Assembly: GCF_009671065.1 (NCBI RefSeq)
Contig: NZ_CP046027.1
Coordinates: 2,542,001-2,606,000 of the forward strand
DNA from: Neisseria brasiliensis
Lineage (GTDB): Bacteria; Pseudomonadota; Gammaproteobacteria; Burkholderiales; Neisseriaceae
DNA: 64,000 bases
Direction: 5' to 3'
The notes beneath the pieces are model-generated. The model was not told where the DNA came from, did not search any database, and saw only the letters and a program-made list of their open reading frames with translations. Each line of letters opens with the position of its first letter. Position 1 is the stretch's first letter. Of this stretch, positions 29,347-38,966 are shown one piece after another. A program made the translations under genes and the position numbers.

Positions 29347-30917
29347 GCCTCTCCTTGAGCGTTGACTTGACGAACGAGCAAATGAATTTCCTCTAAAACA
29401 GGGCAGAATGGATGATTTGCATGGGTTTGCCAGTGTAAGACGCAGTTAACCAGAGTGGGGCGGTCACCAATCCCGAAATTCAAAAATTCATCCCATTTAT
29501 CCGGATCGTGATAGGCAATACGGACTTTTGAATCATCGGGGAGTGCCAGAATAGGGTTGTCCGCATCATCAATATTGAGCATCAGCTCATCTAATCCGCA
29601 CAGCTTCCACAAATAGGTAAACACATTGCCGGCCTCGGTATGAAGGTTATCGACAATAAAAGGGGAAATGACATCAGGATTATTGGCAATTGCTGAAAAA
29701 TCCGGATATTCAATATAGAAGCCAAGTGGGAAAGCGGGATTGCTTTTAAAACATTCAGCCAAGCCGACACGGTTCAGCCATTTTTTGACTGCGGTATGCA
29801 GGGTTTTGGTGATTTGTTCGACTGTTTCAGCTTCTACTGCATGTGCCGTCCCAGCCGGAGGGTCGACCTCCGGCTGCGCCGCGCCTGTCGGCGTGAAAGA
29901 CACTGGCACAGTTTTGTTGGACACAAGAGTGCCACCTTCGGTGGCAGGTGCAGCTTGGCGCTGCACCGCACCGATTTCTTCAGCGTTTAATTTTGCAGAA
30001 GATGGATGATTTTTTAAGAAGTTTGAACCAGATTCCGAATATTGGGTGTCGTTTGAGCCAGTTTCATTTTCATCAATAAAGGCGGCTGTGCCATACACTG
30101 TTTTGAAACGGTCGCTGACAAAGTCGAGCAGGGCAGTCACATCCAAAGTGTCTGCTGTGTATTGTTCGTGCCACTGTTCCAGAATATCCGACCATGTTGC
30201 GAGAAAGCCGTCGGCTTCACCGGCCTTTTTGGCTGCAACAGCCATGGCTGTATGCAATTTTTTGATTTCAGATACCTTCGGATTTGACAGTTCATAGGCA
30301 TAACGTCCCAGTTCCTGCAAAGAATCTGAGGCAAAGAAGAACAGGTTCAGGGTTTTGTGAGAAACAACCAAACCTGCTGCACCAAACATTACTTCTAATT
30401 CGCGCAGAGACAGACGTTTATCGCTCTCATCCTGAAAAATATCGCGCACCTCCGCATAGGCGCAGGCCTTATCCCAAAAGCACATCTCTGCACGCTGTTC
30501 GTTTTCAATCAGATGGGCAATCTGAAGCTCGGTTTCGTTTGTATAGGCCACGTAGAAACAGGGAATGTTTCGAAAACGACTTTCTCCTGTTTCTTGATAC
30601 AGTTCACGCATGATTTTCAAACGTGTATTGCCCCCCTGAGCCAGAACGTAATGGTTTTCTCCTGGACGCTGGGTCACATGTACAGGCTGTTGGATACCGG
30701 TGGCACGGATGGATTCTTTGATGGCAGCGTAGCTGGCCTCATCATGTTGGCGGCGCGGGTTTTTGTCGAAAAACTCGATTTCGGCCACCGGCAGCTGCAT
30801 GAACATGCCGTTAGCCATGGCCGGTTTGTCATTTAAGAGCATGCTTGTCTGAGCCGGGGTATCAATACGGAGGCTCAAACCGGCCACACCTTGGTTCAAT
30901 TTGTTGTTTACGCTCAT
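29343..30917 (-). CDS. parB: ParB family partition protein, ICE type
   Basis: 524 aa, ATG at 30917. The N-terminal ParB/Spo0J domain is visible as IEFFDKNPRRQHDEASYAAI (47-66) and LAQGGNTRLKIMREL (about 92-106), with GGNTR in place of the usual GERR or GNHR. A helix-turn-helix follows (SLRELEVMFGAAGLVVSHKTLN). The polar 280-360 segment is a linker, and the C-terminal 150 residues have no motif I know. Larger than chromosomal ParB (about 290 aa), as in PFGI-1-class ICEs. It overlaps parA by four bases. Confidence 0.85.
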   Translation of the reverse strand: MSVNNKLNQGVAGLSLRIDTPAQTSMLLNDKPAMANGMFMQLPVAEIEFFDKNPRRQHDEASYAAIKESIRATGIQQPVHVTQRPGENHYVLAQGGNTRLKIMRELYQETGESRFRNIPCFYVAYTNETELQIAHLIENEQRAEMCFWDKACAYAEVRDIFQDESDKRLSLRELEVMFGAAGLVVSHKTLNLFFFASDSLQELGRYAYELSNPKVSEIKKLHTAMAVAAKKAGEADGFLATWSDILEQWHEQYTADTLDVTALLDFVSDRFKTVYGTAAFIDENETGSNDTQYSESGSNFLKNHPSSAKLNAEEIGAVQRQAAPATEGGTLVSNKTVPVSFTPTGAAQPEVDPPAGTAHAVEAETVEQITKTLHTAVKKWLNRVGLAECFKSNPAFPLGFYIEYPDFSAIANNPDVISPFIVDNLHTEAGNVFTYLWKLCGLDELMLNIDDADNPILALPDDSKVRIAYHDPDKWDEFLNFGIGDRPTLVNCVLHWQTHANHPFCPVLEEIHLLVRQVNAQGEA

Positions 30918-31813
30918 GACAACACTCCCTCAGATTTTTCCTCAGGCAGCAGGGTGGTCATGTTGTTGAAACAGCTTCCGCGCAGTTGACGTTCTTGGAT
31001 GCCCGGGAAAATCTCGTAAACAATATTGTGCATCACCTCATAGGCAGGCATCAGCTTGCCTGGGTGTTCCTGCTCATGGCAATGTACAGGGATGCGCAAC
31101 GTTGCCGCTTCTTTATACGATTTTGCTTCTGGAACGGTAGTTTGAAGCAGCTTTTTACGGTCATCGAGTGACGCACTGAAAAATTCGCGGATTTCTTGGG
31201 CAATCAGTTTTGCATCTTTGCTGCGGTCTTGAGCGTAGATAACAGCACGCAGCTGTGGGGTTCCAAGTCCCATCACTTCACCTTGAGCCAGTCGTGACAA
31301 AGCTTCCTGAGTACCGGTGACGAACTCACGGGCACTGAGGATTTCAGGCATGATGGGAGTAATCAGACAACTGGCGGCAAACGAAGCCGCATCCTGCAAG
31401 GCTCCGACTGCACCTTGTGTATCGATTAAGATGACATCGTAATTATTTTGAAAAAAAGGATTTTGGAATTTGGCTTTCAGCAAGAAAGCACGGTCGGCAC
31501 GATTGGCGATTTTGGTTTGGATATCGGCCGAGATATTGTTGGAAATAATGATATCCAGATTTGGGAAAATCGTATTGGACACTGTTGAGCGTACATTGGT
31601 ATCAGAATTGTCGCCAAGCAGCAATTCCACGATGCCGTTAGGTGCACGGTAGTTGAGCGGGTAAAATTTGGAAAGTGATGGTTGGACATCGGCATCAACC
31701 ATGAGAACGCGCAGTCCGATATCGGCGAGAACGGCGGAGATATTGGCCAGCAAGGTGGTTTTACCGACCCCGCCTTTGGTTGAGGTGGCAGCTAAAATTA
31801 CGGGTGCAGACAT
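30914..31813 (-). CDS. parA: ParA family ATPase
   Basis: 299 aa, ATG at 31813 after GGAAGAATAAATT. The deviant Walker A is KGGVGKTT (13-20), Walker A' VLMVDADVQPS, Walker B VILIDTQGA. First gene of the parA-parB-DUF2857-winged helix-replication operon. In this ICE class parA sits next to one chromosomal junction, which fits the change to core genes 245 bases upstream. Confidence 0.92.
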   Translation of the reverse strand: MSAPVILAATSTKGGVGKTTLLANISAVLADIGLRVLMVDADVQPSLSKFYPLNYRAPNGIVELLLGDNSDTNVRSTVSNTIFPNLDIIISNNISADIQTKIANRADRAFLLKAKFQNPFFQNNYDVILIDTQGAVGALQDAASFAASCLITPIMPEILSAREFVTGTQEALSRLAQGEVMGLGTPQLRAVIYAQDRSKDAKLIAQEIREFFSASLDDRKKLLQTTVPEAKSYKEAATLRIPVHCHEQEHPGKLMPAYEVMHNIVYEIFPGIQERQLRGSCFNNMTTLLPEEKSEGVLS

Positions 31814-32058
31814 AATTTATTCTTCCTATTGAAAGATGAAGATTGATAAAAATAAATTTCAACTTTCACCCAAAAAAGAAGATAAATAAACGCAAATTAT
31901 GCCTTTAGAGGGGTGGGAAAACCGCTGTTGGATTCAGGTATTTTTTCCTGTATTCCATAATTTAACATAATATACATTATACGAATTTATATAATCATCT
32001 CGAAGAATACACTTATGCTGTATAATCCAGCCTATTATCTCATGTTTCCAATGACTTT
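31814..32058. other. AT-rich gap holding the ICE/chromosome boundary and parA promoter region
   Basis: All genes to the left are ICE genes on the minus strand; those to the right are chromosomal and on the plus strand. On the minus strand GTATAATG (about 31973-31980) could be a -10 box for parA. I find no tRNA 3' end and no direct repeat that could be an att site. Confidence 0.5.
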
Positions 32059-32367
32059 ATGTTCAATACCGATTTACTGCGCGAGAAAATTATCAACGAA
32101 GATTATCAGCGCATGATTATTGTCAACAGCGGCGATTTCAGCGCCACTGAAACCGGTTTGCTTCAAGAAATTTTACAGCGCTTTGATTTTGATGTGATTC
32201 AGGCACAGGCATTGGCTCAGGCGGTTTTGCAGCAACAGCGTTTTGATCCGAATGAATACCATATCGACAGCGACGATGAAGACATCACCGGCGTGTGTCC
32301 GCATTGTATTAATCCGCCCATGCCGCCGCTGCGTGATTACTTGGCTTGGCGTGAATTGCGCGGCTAA
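32059..32367 (+). CDS. conserved hypothetical protein upstream of ruvB
   Basis: 102 aa (MFNTDLLREKIINEDYQRMI...). Acidic, with DSDDEDITGVCPHC in the last third; CPHC is a possible half zinc site. It may be a neisserial-specific gene found next to ruvB. No Shine-Dalgarno stands out (TGACTTT before the ATG). Possibly co-transcribed with ruvB 68 bases downstream, with one DUS between. Confidence 0.65.
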   Translation: MFNTDLLREKIINEDYQRMIIVNSGDFSATETGLLQEILQRFDFDVIQAQALAQAVLQQQRFDPNEYHIDSDDEDITGVCPHCINPPMPPLRDYLAWRELRG

Positions 32368-32435
32368 GCGCTATATTAACTTTGAGGCCGTCTGAAAATA
32401 TTTCCGGCTTTTGCCGATGATTGAAATGATGAATT

Positions 32436-33467
32436 ATGTTGCAAACCGATAATCTTACCGCCCAGCAGCCGCAGCGCATTATTGCGGCACAATCGATTTC
32501 TGCCCAAGAAGAGCTTTTAGAACGCGCCTTACGCCCGAAAACACTGGCGGATTACATCGGCCAAGCCAAGGCTAAGGAACAATTAGCGATTTTTATTGAA
32601 GCAGCGAAAAAACGCGGCGAAGCGCTTGATCATACCTTATTGTTTGGCCCGCCGGGTTTGGGCAAGACCACCTTGGCGCATATTATTACTAAAGAATTGG
32701 GTGTCAACTTGCGCCAAACCAGCGGTCCGGTATTGGAACGCGCCGGTGACTTGGCAGCCCTGTTAACCAATCTTGAGCCGCATGATGTTCTTTTTATTGA
32801 TGAAATTCATCGTTTGAGTCCGGTTGTCGAAGAAATTCTCTACCCTGCCCTTGAGGATTATCAGCTTGATATCATGATTGGCGAAGGCCCTGCGGCGCGT
32901 TCGGTAAAAATCGACTTGCCACCGTTTACGTTGATTGGCGCCACCACGCGCGCAGGTATGCTGACCAATCCGCTGCGTGACCGTTTCGGTATTGTTTCTC
33001 GCTTAGAATTCTATGAAAACAATGATTTAGCGACTATTGTCAGCCGTTCGGCGCAATTGTTGTCGTTGAACATGGGCGATGAAGGTGCGATGGAAGTGGC
33101 CAAACGCAGCCGTGGTACGCCGCGTATTGCCAACCGCCTGCTGCGCCGTGTGCGCGATTATGCCGAAGTGAAAAATAATGGTGTAATTGATGCCGATATT
33201 GCCGATGCCGCTTTGAGCATGCTAGATGTTGATGCCAAAGGCTTAGACGTGATGGACAGAAAATTTCTCGAAGCCATTTTGCACAAATTCAGCGGCGGCC
33301 CTGTGGGTTTGGAGAACGTCGCGGCGGCGATTGGCGAATCCACCGATACGATTGAAGATGTGATTGAGCCTTATTTGATTCAACAAGGCTTTTTACAGCG
33401 CACACCGCGTGGTCGTGTCGCTACCGAGCGCACTTACCTGCATTTTGGCTTGAAAGGTGCTGAATAA
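32436..33467 (+). CDS. ruvB: Holliday junction branch migration ATPase RuvB
   Basis: 343 aa. N-terminal LRPKTLADYIGQ, Walker A GPPGLGKTT (70-78), Walker B LFIDEIHRL, sensor 1 GATTRAGML and the C-terminal winged helix ending QGFLQRTPRGRVAT. Full length. It forms the hexameric motor driving RuvA-bound junctions in recombination, which in naturally competent Neisseria includes DNA taken up through DUS. ruvA and ruvC are not adjacent. Confidence 0.97.
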   Translation: MLQTDNLTAQQPQRIIAAQSISAQEELLERALRPKTLADYIGQAKAKEQLAIFIEAAKKRGEALDHTLLFGPPGLGKTTLAHIITKELGVNLRQTSGPVLERAGDLAALLTNLEPHDVLFIDEIHRLSPVVEEILYPALEDYQLDIMIGEGPAARSVKIDLPPFTLIGATTRAGMLTNPLRDRFGIVSRLEFYENNDLATIVSRSAQLLSLNMGDEGAMEVAKRSRGTPRIANRLLRRVRDYAEVKNNGVIDADIADAALSMLDVDAKGLDVMDRKFLEAILHKFSGGPVGLENVAAAIGESTDTIEDVIEPYLIQQGFLQRTPRGRVATERTYLHFGLKGAE

Positions 33468-33601
33468 ACTCGATATCGATAGGCCGTCTGAAAGTTTTAG
33501 GCGGTTTAATTGATGATTCTTTATATTATATTGAATTAAAGCGCAATTTATTTGTACAATTTATTTGCACATAAGAAATTATTCATAAAAATCAAACATA
33601 A

Positions 33602-33632
33602 AGGCCGTCTGAAACTTTTTTTCAGACGGCCT
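33602..33632 (+). terminator. DUS inverted-repeat terminator
   Basis: AGGCCGTCTGAA/TTCAGACGGCCT with a T-rich loop; serves ruvB and the damaged receptor gene from the other side. Confidence 0.85.
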
Positions 33633-33648
33633 TTCTTCATTGTCAAAA

Positions 33649-35210
33649 TCAGAACGAATATTCCGCTTTCAGCCAGAGACCTTTGCAAAATCCCCATCTT
33701 TGGCACATTTCTTCGTTGTGCGCTGCTCGAAAGCTTGCCTATCTTCATGATATGTCTGCGCTTTCTGCGCTGCTACAACTTTGAACTGTACTCAAATCTA
33801 GGGTTTTGCAAAGGTCTCAGCCAATAAGTTCGTGGCATGCCCAATACGGCAAAGCTACGGTCATACTGGCCGCGCTGTACTTGCCAATAAGCTTTGTTGA
33901 ACAAGTTTTCGACTGCCGTGCTCACGGTTAAATCGTTTTTACCCAGCTTGGTTTGATAGCGTGCGCCGATGTCCACCAAGGTGTAAGACGGGAAAGCGTA
34001 TTGTTTCTGCGTGTCTTGATAAGATTTGCCGAAATACTGCACATGGCCCGACAACGTCAAGCCCTTCACATAAGGCGTATCCCATTCCACGCCCGCTTTG
34101 GCAATCACGCTCGGATTGACAACTTGTACGCCGCTGACCAGATTGTCTTTGTAATTCGGATAATCTTTCACTTGCGATTTCAAATACATCAAACCGAAGC
34201 TCGGGCGTAAGGTTTGGTTGAGCAGGCTGGCGTAAACATTAAATTCGATACTGCGATTGCGCTCAATGCCCTGCTCATCGCCCGCAGCTGCGCCACTGGC
34301 GGCAAAATCGGTTCCGCTGGTGGTGTTGCCGCGCCAATAGCCCGGACGGCGGATTTGGAAGGCATTTAAAGTAGTGACAAAATCGCCCCAGTTTTTACGC
34401 ACGCCGATTTCAAACTGACGGCTGACGCGCGGTTTGGCCATGGTGGTATCGCCGGTGGTGTCGTCCACGCTCAAGCTGGCCGGCTCCAAATCTTCCATGT
34501 AGTTGCCGTAAACGACCAAATCCGGTTGCGGCACCCACGCGGCCATCAACATTGGGCTGAAGCGGCTGGCATCAGCTTTGGTTTGATCACGATTATTCTT
34601 TTGTTCGACTTGCTGCAAGCGACCGCCTAAAGTCAAGCGGTAGCGGTTATCGGCAAAACCCATGGTATCGGATAAGGCCAAGCTGTTAACTTCAATGCGG
34701 GTATCCAGATTCGGTGTACTTTCCATGGTAGTCGGATAGTCGGCAGTAAACGAAGCCAGTTGCGAGGCAATATAGCCGGTGCCGTCAATTGTGGCTTTGC
34801 TGCTGCCTGCTTTGCTGCCGCGATAGGTTTGGCGGCGGCGGTCGATGCGGTCTAAGGCTGCGCTCCACGTGTGATCAACCGCACCGGTTTCAAATTGGCC
34901 GCGAGCGGTGAGATTCATGCTGGTGGTTTGAAAACGCTGATCGGTCAGACGCGCGGTGTTGGTGTTGTATTGAGTGCTGTCGGTGGTGCTTATTGTTGGC
35001 GAAATCAGCGTGCCGTAATAGCGCGCATCGTTGTAGCCGATACCGCCGCTGATTTGAAAATCGTAGTCGGTGTCATATTCAAAGGTCAGCATATTGGTTT
35101 GGCCGCGGGTGTTTTGCCAGTTCCACGAAGGTAGCAAATTGGTGTCGCCGCTTGGTGCGTCAAACAATCGGCCATTGGTATTTTGAATATCTTGAATACG
35201 CGCGCGACCG
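33649..35210 (-). pseudogene. TonB-dependent siderophore receptor, 5' deleted and interrupted near its end
   Basis: About 460 codons of the beta-barrel part of a TonB-dependent receptor (NTNGRLFDAPSGDTNLLPSWNW..., GFADNRYRLTLGGRLQ, TTLNAFQIRRPGYWRG, LVDIGARYQT, DLTVSTAVENLFNKAYW). The plug domain and signal peptide are missing at about 35210, where an ABC-transporter fragment begins on the other strand. Near the 3' end GMPRTYWL is followed by a 143-bp insertion, and the true end (KAEYSF, TGA at 33649-33651) lies beyond it. The present frame instead ends RPLQNPRFEYSSKL at 33773, so the terminal Phe needed for barrel assembly is lost too. Confidence 0.85.
33676..33818. mobile_element. 143-bp MITE-like insertion with GAGACCTTTGCAAAA ends
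   Basis: Perfect terminal inverted repeats GAGACCTTTGCAAAA / TTTTGCAAAGGTCTC. AGCCA is repeated on both sides (33671-33675 and 33819-33823), a likely target duplication. No room for a transposase. The ends resemble those I recall for neisserial IS1106-type (IS5 family) elements, so a non-autonomous derivative is likely. Confidence 0.8.
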
Positions 35211-35391
35211 CGCCAAAGTGGTTTTGCTCGATGAAGCCACGTCCGCCCTTGATGAGCCAACCGAATCGCAGCTCTATCGCGCCATTCGCGAAAAAATGCC
35301 CGAAAGCATCATCATCAGCATCGGCCACCGCAGCAGCCTGAATGAATTTCACAATATTCACTATGATGTCGGCGCGGTGAAATGCGATTAA
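35205..35391 (+). pseudogene. 3' fragment of an ABC transporter ATPase
   Basis: AKVVLLDEATSALDE (Walker B and D-loop) followed by IIISIGHRSSLNEFH (H-loop) and a stop at 35391. This is the C-terminal 60 residues of a fused permease-ATPase of the YddA/SbmA type. Everything upstream is missing and is replaced by the receptor fragment in opposite orientation, so one deletion or inversion removed both 5' halves. Confidence 0.8.
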
Positions 35392-35414
35392 CGCAATGTG
35401 CTTAAACCATCTGA

Positions 35415-35448
35415 AAGGCCGTCTGAAACCCAGTTTTCAGACGGCCTT
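35415..35448 (+). terminator. DUS inverted-repeat terminator
   Basis: AGGCCGTCTGAA/TTCAGACGGCCT after the ABC fragment, followed by TTTC. Confidence 0.8.
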
Positions 35449-35488
35449 TCTGCTAAAATAACGCACAAACACATCACGCGAGAACATC

Positions 35489-36802
35489 ATGCCCGAAATC
35501 AAATGCCCACATTGCCACACCGCTTTTACCGTAGATGAAGCCGGTTATGCCGACATTGCCAACCAAGTGCGCACGCTGGAATTTCAGCAGGAATTAAACG
35601 AGCGTTTAGCACAAAGCCGCCGCCAGTTCGACACCGAAATCAAGCTGGCGGAAAACACGCTGGAAACGGCTTATCAGCAAAAACTTGCCGCCAAAGAACG
35701 CGAATTGGCCGAATTGGCGGCGCATTTAAAAAGCCATGAAAAAGACAGCCAATTGGCCGTTGCCGAAGCGGAAGGCCGTCTGAAAGCGCAATTGGCCGAG
35801 CGCGATCAGCAAATTGCCGCGCTGCGTTTGCAGGCCAAATCGTTGGAAGAATCGAAAAACATTGAAAAAGAATTGGAAATCCACCGTGCCGTCGCGGTGA
35901 AAGAGCGTGAGTTGGGCGAACTCAATGCGCGGTTTTTATTACAGGCCAAAGAGCGCGAATTGGAAAAACAAGCCTTGCGTGAGCAATATCAAGCCGAATT
36001 GAAGCAAAAAGATGAAGCGATTGCGTTTTATAAAGATTTCAAAGCGCGCCAATCCACCAAAATGGTCGGCGAAAGTCTTGAGCAGCATTGCGAAACCGAG
36101 TTTAACCGCATCCGCACTACCGCTTTCCCGCAAGCCGTGTTCGGCAAGGATAACGACGCGACCGGCGGCAGCAAAGGCGACTATATCTACCGCGAATGCG
36201 ATTCAGACGGCAATGAAATCATCTCGATTATGTTTGAGATGAAAAACGAAAACGAAACCACCGCCACCAAAAAGAAAAACGAGCATTTTTTCAAAGAGTT
36301 GGATAAAGACCGCCGCGAGAAAAAATGCGAATATGCCGTGTTGGTGTCACTTTTGGAAGCCGATAACGAGCTTTACAACGGCGGCATTGTCGATGTGTCG
36401 TACGCTTATCCGAAAATGTATGTCGTGCGGCCGCAATTTTTCATTCCTCTGATTTCATTGTTGCGTAATGCTGCGCTGAATACCTTGAAATACAAGCAGG
36501 AAGTCGCTCAAATGCGTGCGCAAAATATCGACATCACGAATTTTGAAGAAGATTTAAACACCTTCAAAACCGCGTTTGCCCGCAATTACGAATTGGCCAG
36601 CCGCAAGTTTCAGACGGCCATCGAAGAAATCGACAAAACCATCACTCATTTGCAAAAAACCAAAGAAGCGCTGCTCTCTTCGGAAAACAACTTGCGCTTA
36701 GCGAATAATAAGGCGGAAGAATTAAGCGTGAAGAAACTCACGCGCAAAAATCCGACTATGAAAGCGGCGTTTGAAGCGTTGGGTAACGACGCTACGAAAT
36801 AA
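35489..36802 (+). CDS. DUF2130 family protein
   Basis: 437 aa. The N-terminal CPHCHTAF is a possible zinc half-site; residues 20-190 are a long Gln/Glu/Lys-rich coiled coil; the conserved DUF2130 core follows (ARQSTKMVGESLEQHCETEFN, DYIYRECDSDGNEIISIMFEMKNE, KKNEHFFKELDKDRREKKCEYAVLVSLL). The E-x-K and D-x-D pattern of this core resembles a PD-(D/E)XK nuclease fold, but I cannot confirm activity. A second coiled coil lies near 355-400. Often found as a lone chromosomal gene. Confidence 0.85.
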   Translation: MPEIKCPHCHTAFTVDEAGYADIANQVRTLEFQQELNERLAQSRRQFDTEIKLAENTLETAYQQKLAAKERELAELAAHLKSHEKDSQLAVAEAEGRLKAQLAERDQQIAALRLQAKSLEESKNIEKELEIHRAVAVKERELGELNARFLLQAKERELEKQALREQYQAELKQKDEAIAFYKDFKARQSTKMVGESLEQHCETEFNRIRTTAFPQAVFGKDNDATGGSKGDYIYRECDSDGNEIISIMFEMKNENETTATKKKNEHFFKELDKDRREKKCEYAVLVSLLEADNELYNGGIVDVSYAYPKMYVVRPQFFIPLISLLRNAALNTLKYKQEVAQMRAQNIDITNFEEDLNTFKTAFARNYELASRKFQTAIEEIDKTITHLQKTKEALLSSENNLRLANNKAEELSVKKLTRKNPTMKAAFEALGNDATK

Positions 36803-36853
36803 AACAAAGGTCTCAGGCCGTCTGAAAACCATTTACTTCACTGAAAGTTTGCT

Positions 36854-38092
36854 ATGCAGATTTATTTAGTCGGCGGTGCTGTCCGCGATCATTTATTGGG
36901 CTTAGAAGTCAAAGACCGCGACTGGGTGGTGGTCGGTGCCGATGCGTTTACCATGCTGGCGCAAGGTTTTCAGCCGGTGGGTAAGGATTTTCCGGTGTTC
37001 CTGCATCCCGACAGCCACGAAGAATACGCCCTCGCCCGCACCGAGCGCAAAACGGCCAAAGGTTATGCCGGTTTTGCGTTTCATGCTGATAAAGATGTGA
37101 CGCTGGAACAAGATTTGATGCGCCGCGATTTAACCATCAATGCCATGGCGCAAGATTCAGACGGCCTGATTATCGACCCGTTCGGCGGGCAGCAAGATCT
37201 TTCAGACGGCATTTTGCGCCATGTTTCCCCTGCTTTTGCCGAAGATCCGGTCAGGATTCTGCGCATTGCCCGTTTTGCCGCGCGATATGGCTTTGTAGTG
37301 GCTGATGAAACCATGCAGCTGATGCGGCAAATGGTGGTCGATGGCGAAGTCGATGCGCTGGTGGCGGAACGGGTTTGGCAGGAATTGGCCAAAGGCTTGA
37401 TGGAGCAAAATCCGGCGAAAATGATTGAAGTTTTGCGCGAATGCGGTACGCTGGCGGTGTTACTGCCCGAAGTAGAAGCTTTGTTCGGTGTGCCGCAGCG
37501 GGCGGATTTCCATCCCGAAATCGACAGCGGCATCCACACGCTAATGGTGTTGCAAAAAGCTGCTGAAATGGGCTTAAGTTTGCCGGAACGCTATGCCGCA
37601 CTACTGCACGATTTGGGCAAAGCCAAAACGCCGTCTGACATTCTGCCCAAGCATCACGGCCATGACTTGGCCGGTGTGCGTTTGGTGCGAGAAGTGAACG
37701 AGCGTTTGCGTGCGCCGCGTGCGTGTGCCGAATTGGCCGAGTTGGTTTGTCGCTGGCACATTATTTTTCATCAAGTGGCGCAGCTCAAACCGGCTACTGT
37801 ATTGAATACCTTAAAGAAAACCGATGCCTTCAGACGGCCTGAACGATTTCAGACGGCCTTGAATGTATGCGTGGCCGACCAACGAGGCCGTCTGAATTTT
37901 GAAGATGCCGAATATCCGCAGCGTGAATATTGGTTGAATTTATTACAAGCGGCCAATGAAATCGATGCCGGTAACATTGCCGCCCAGTGCACTCAAAACC
38001 AGCAGCAACATTTAATTGCCCAACGCATAGACGAAGCGCGTTTGGAGAAAATCAAGCCGATTCAGGAAGCTTTTAGAGCGCAGCACCATTAA
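36854..38092 (+). CDS. cca: multifunctional CCA tRNA nucleotidyltransferase
   Basis: 412 aa. The nucleotidyltransferase head is GGAVRDHLLGLEVKDRDWVV (7-26), with DLTINAMA further on, and the HD phosphohydrolase domain has GIHTLMVL...YAALLHDLGK. It builds and repairs the CCA end of tRNAs. The C-terminal part carries three DUS copies within 70 bases (37828-37897), translated as FRRPERFQTAL and RGRLNF. Confidence 0.95.
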   Translation: MQIYLVGGAVRDHLLGLEVKDRDWVVVGADAFTMLAQGFQPVGKDFPVFLHPDSHEEYALARTERKTAKGYAGFAFHADKDVTLEQDLMRRDLTINAMAQDSDGLIIDPFGGQQDLSDGILRHVSPAFAEDPVRILRIARFAARYGFVVADETMQLMRQMVVDGEVDALVAERVWQELAKGLMEQNPAKMIEVLRECGTLAVLLPEVEALFGVPQRADFHPEIDSGIHTLMVLQKAAEMGLSLPERYAALLHDLGKAKTPSDILPKHHGHDLAGVRLVREVNERLRAPRACAELAELVCRWHIIFHQVAQLKPATVLNTLKKTDAFRRPERFQTALNVCVADQRGRLNFEDAEYPQREYWLNLLQAANEIDAGNIAAQCTQNQQQHLIAQRIDEARLEKIKPIQEAFRAQHH

Positions 38093-38105
38093 GGCGAAAA
38101 ATATA

Positions 38106-38144
38106 AAAGGCCGTCTGAAAACAAACGTTTTCAGACGGCCTTTT
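38106..38144. terminator. DUS inverted-repeat terminator between convergent genes
   Basis: AAAGGCCGTCTGAAAAC/GTTTTCAGACGGCCTTT; serves cca and the mlaC-like gene. Confidence 0.85.
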
Positions 38145-38154
38145 TGTCCATCCA

Positions 38155-38751
38155 TTACTGCTTTTTCAAGCCCTTGGCTTTCACGGTCGCAATCGCACCG
38201 TCAATGCCTTTTTGTTGGATTAACTCATTGAATTGATTTCGGTAAATTGTTACCAAGCTGGCACCATCTACGCGGATATTGTAGATTTTATATACCGAGC
38301 CGACTTGATAAAGCTGGTAAGCCACTTCGTATTTGGTACCGCTTTTGGTTTGGATTTCAGAGAAAACATCGTGTCGGTTGCCATTGGAAGTCATTTTCGG
38401 CAACAATTTCACTTTAGCATCCGCCGCACCCATTAAAGCAGAGTGCGAATACATGTTGATAATCATGTCTTTGAATGCGCTGATGAATTCAGTTTTTTGC
38501 TTAGGGGTAAAATTGCGCCACGGTGCGCCCACAGCCAAAGCAGAAATGCGCTCATAATCCAGATAGCGGTTGGCATAGCTTTCGATTTGCTTCACTTTTT
38601 GCGCTTCACTTGCCGAACTTTTGGCAATCTTCAACACAGTATCCATATTTTGCTGCATTTGCGTTTGCGCAGGATGCGTCGCAGCGGCAGCATAAGGAGC
38701 CACAATTGCCATCGGCGCGGCCAACATCAAAGCAGATAAATAACGGGTCAT
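38155..38751 (-). CDS. MlaC/Ttg2D-like periplasmic phospholipid-binding protein
   Basis: 198 aa from ATG at 38751 (MTRYLSALMLAAPMAIVAPYAAAA) after AAAGGAAAAAAC; the longer in-frame start has no signal peptide. Cleavage is likely after AAAA (24). NRYLDYERISALAVGAPWRNFTPKQKTEFISAFKDMI and YQVGSVYKIYNIRVDGASLVTIYRNQF fit the MlaC family, which shuttles phospholipids between membranes. No mlaFEDB genes are visible beside it, so it is either separate or a paralogue. Confidence 0.85.
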   Translation of the reverse strand: MTRYLSALMLAAPMAIVAPYAAAATHPAQTQMQQNMDTVLKIAKSSASEAQKVKQIESYANRYLDYERISALAVGAPWRNFTPKQKTEFISAFKDMIINMYSHSALMGAADAKVKLLPKMTSNGNRHDVFSEIQTKSGTKYEVAYQLYQVGSVYKIYNIRVDGASLVTIYRNQFNELIQQKGIDGAIATVKAKGLKKQ

Positions 38752-38923
38752 GTTTTTTCCTTTATCAAGGTGTGGGGAAAGTTTGGCTATTGTAATTGCT
38801 TTGATATTAGGAAATTTTAATAAAATGTAAAAAACCATTCAGGCCTTCTGAAAATAAGTTAGCAGCGTATGAATAAATTATCATTATATATCAATCGTTT
38901 TTAAATTAAGTCGAGCAAACTAC

Positions 38924-38951
38924 TTTACAAATTTTTTGCAGTCACTATAAT
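38924..38951 (+). promoter_or_regulatory. promoter of tRNA-Leu
   Basis: TTTACA and TATAAT with a 16-base spacer, 15 bases before the mature tRNA start. Confidence 0.75.
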
Positions 38952-38966
38952 AACGACTTCTTCACC

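Noticed and set aside
35215..35260. Start of the receptor frame at 35260 (MAHQGRTW)
   Set aside because: Those codons are the complement of the ABC-transporter Walker B region, so they are not receptor sequence.
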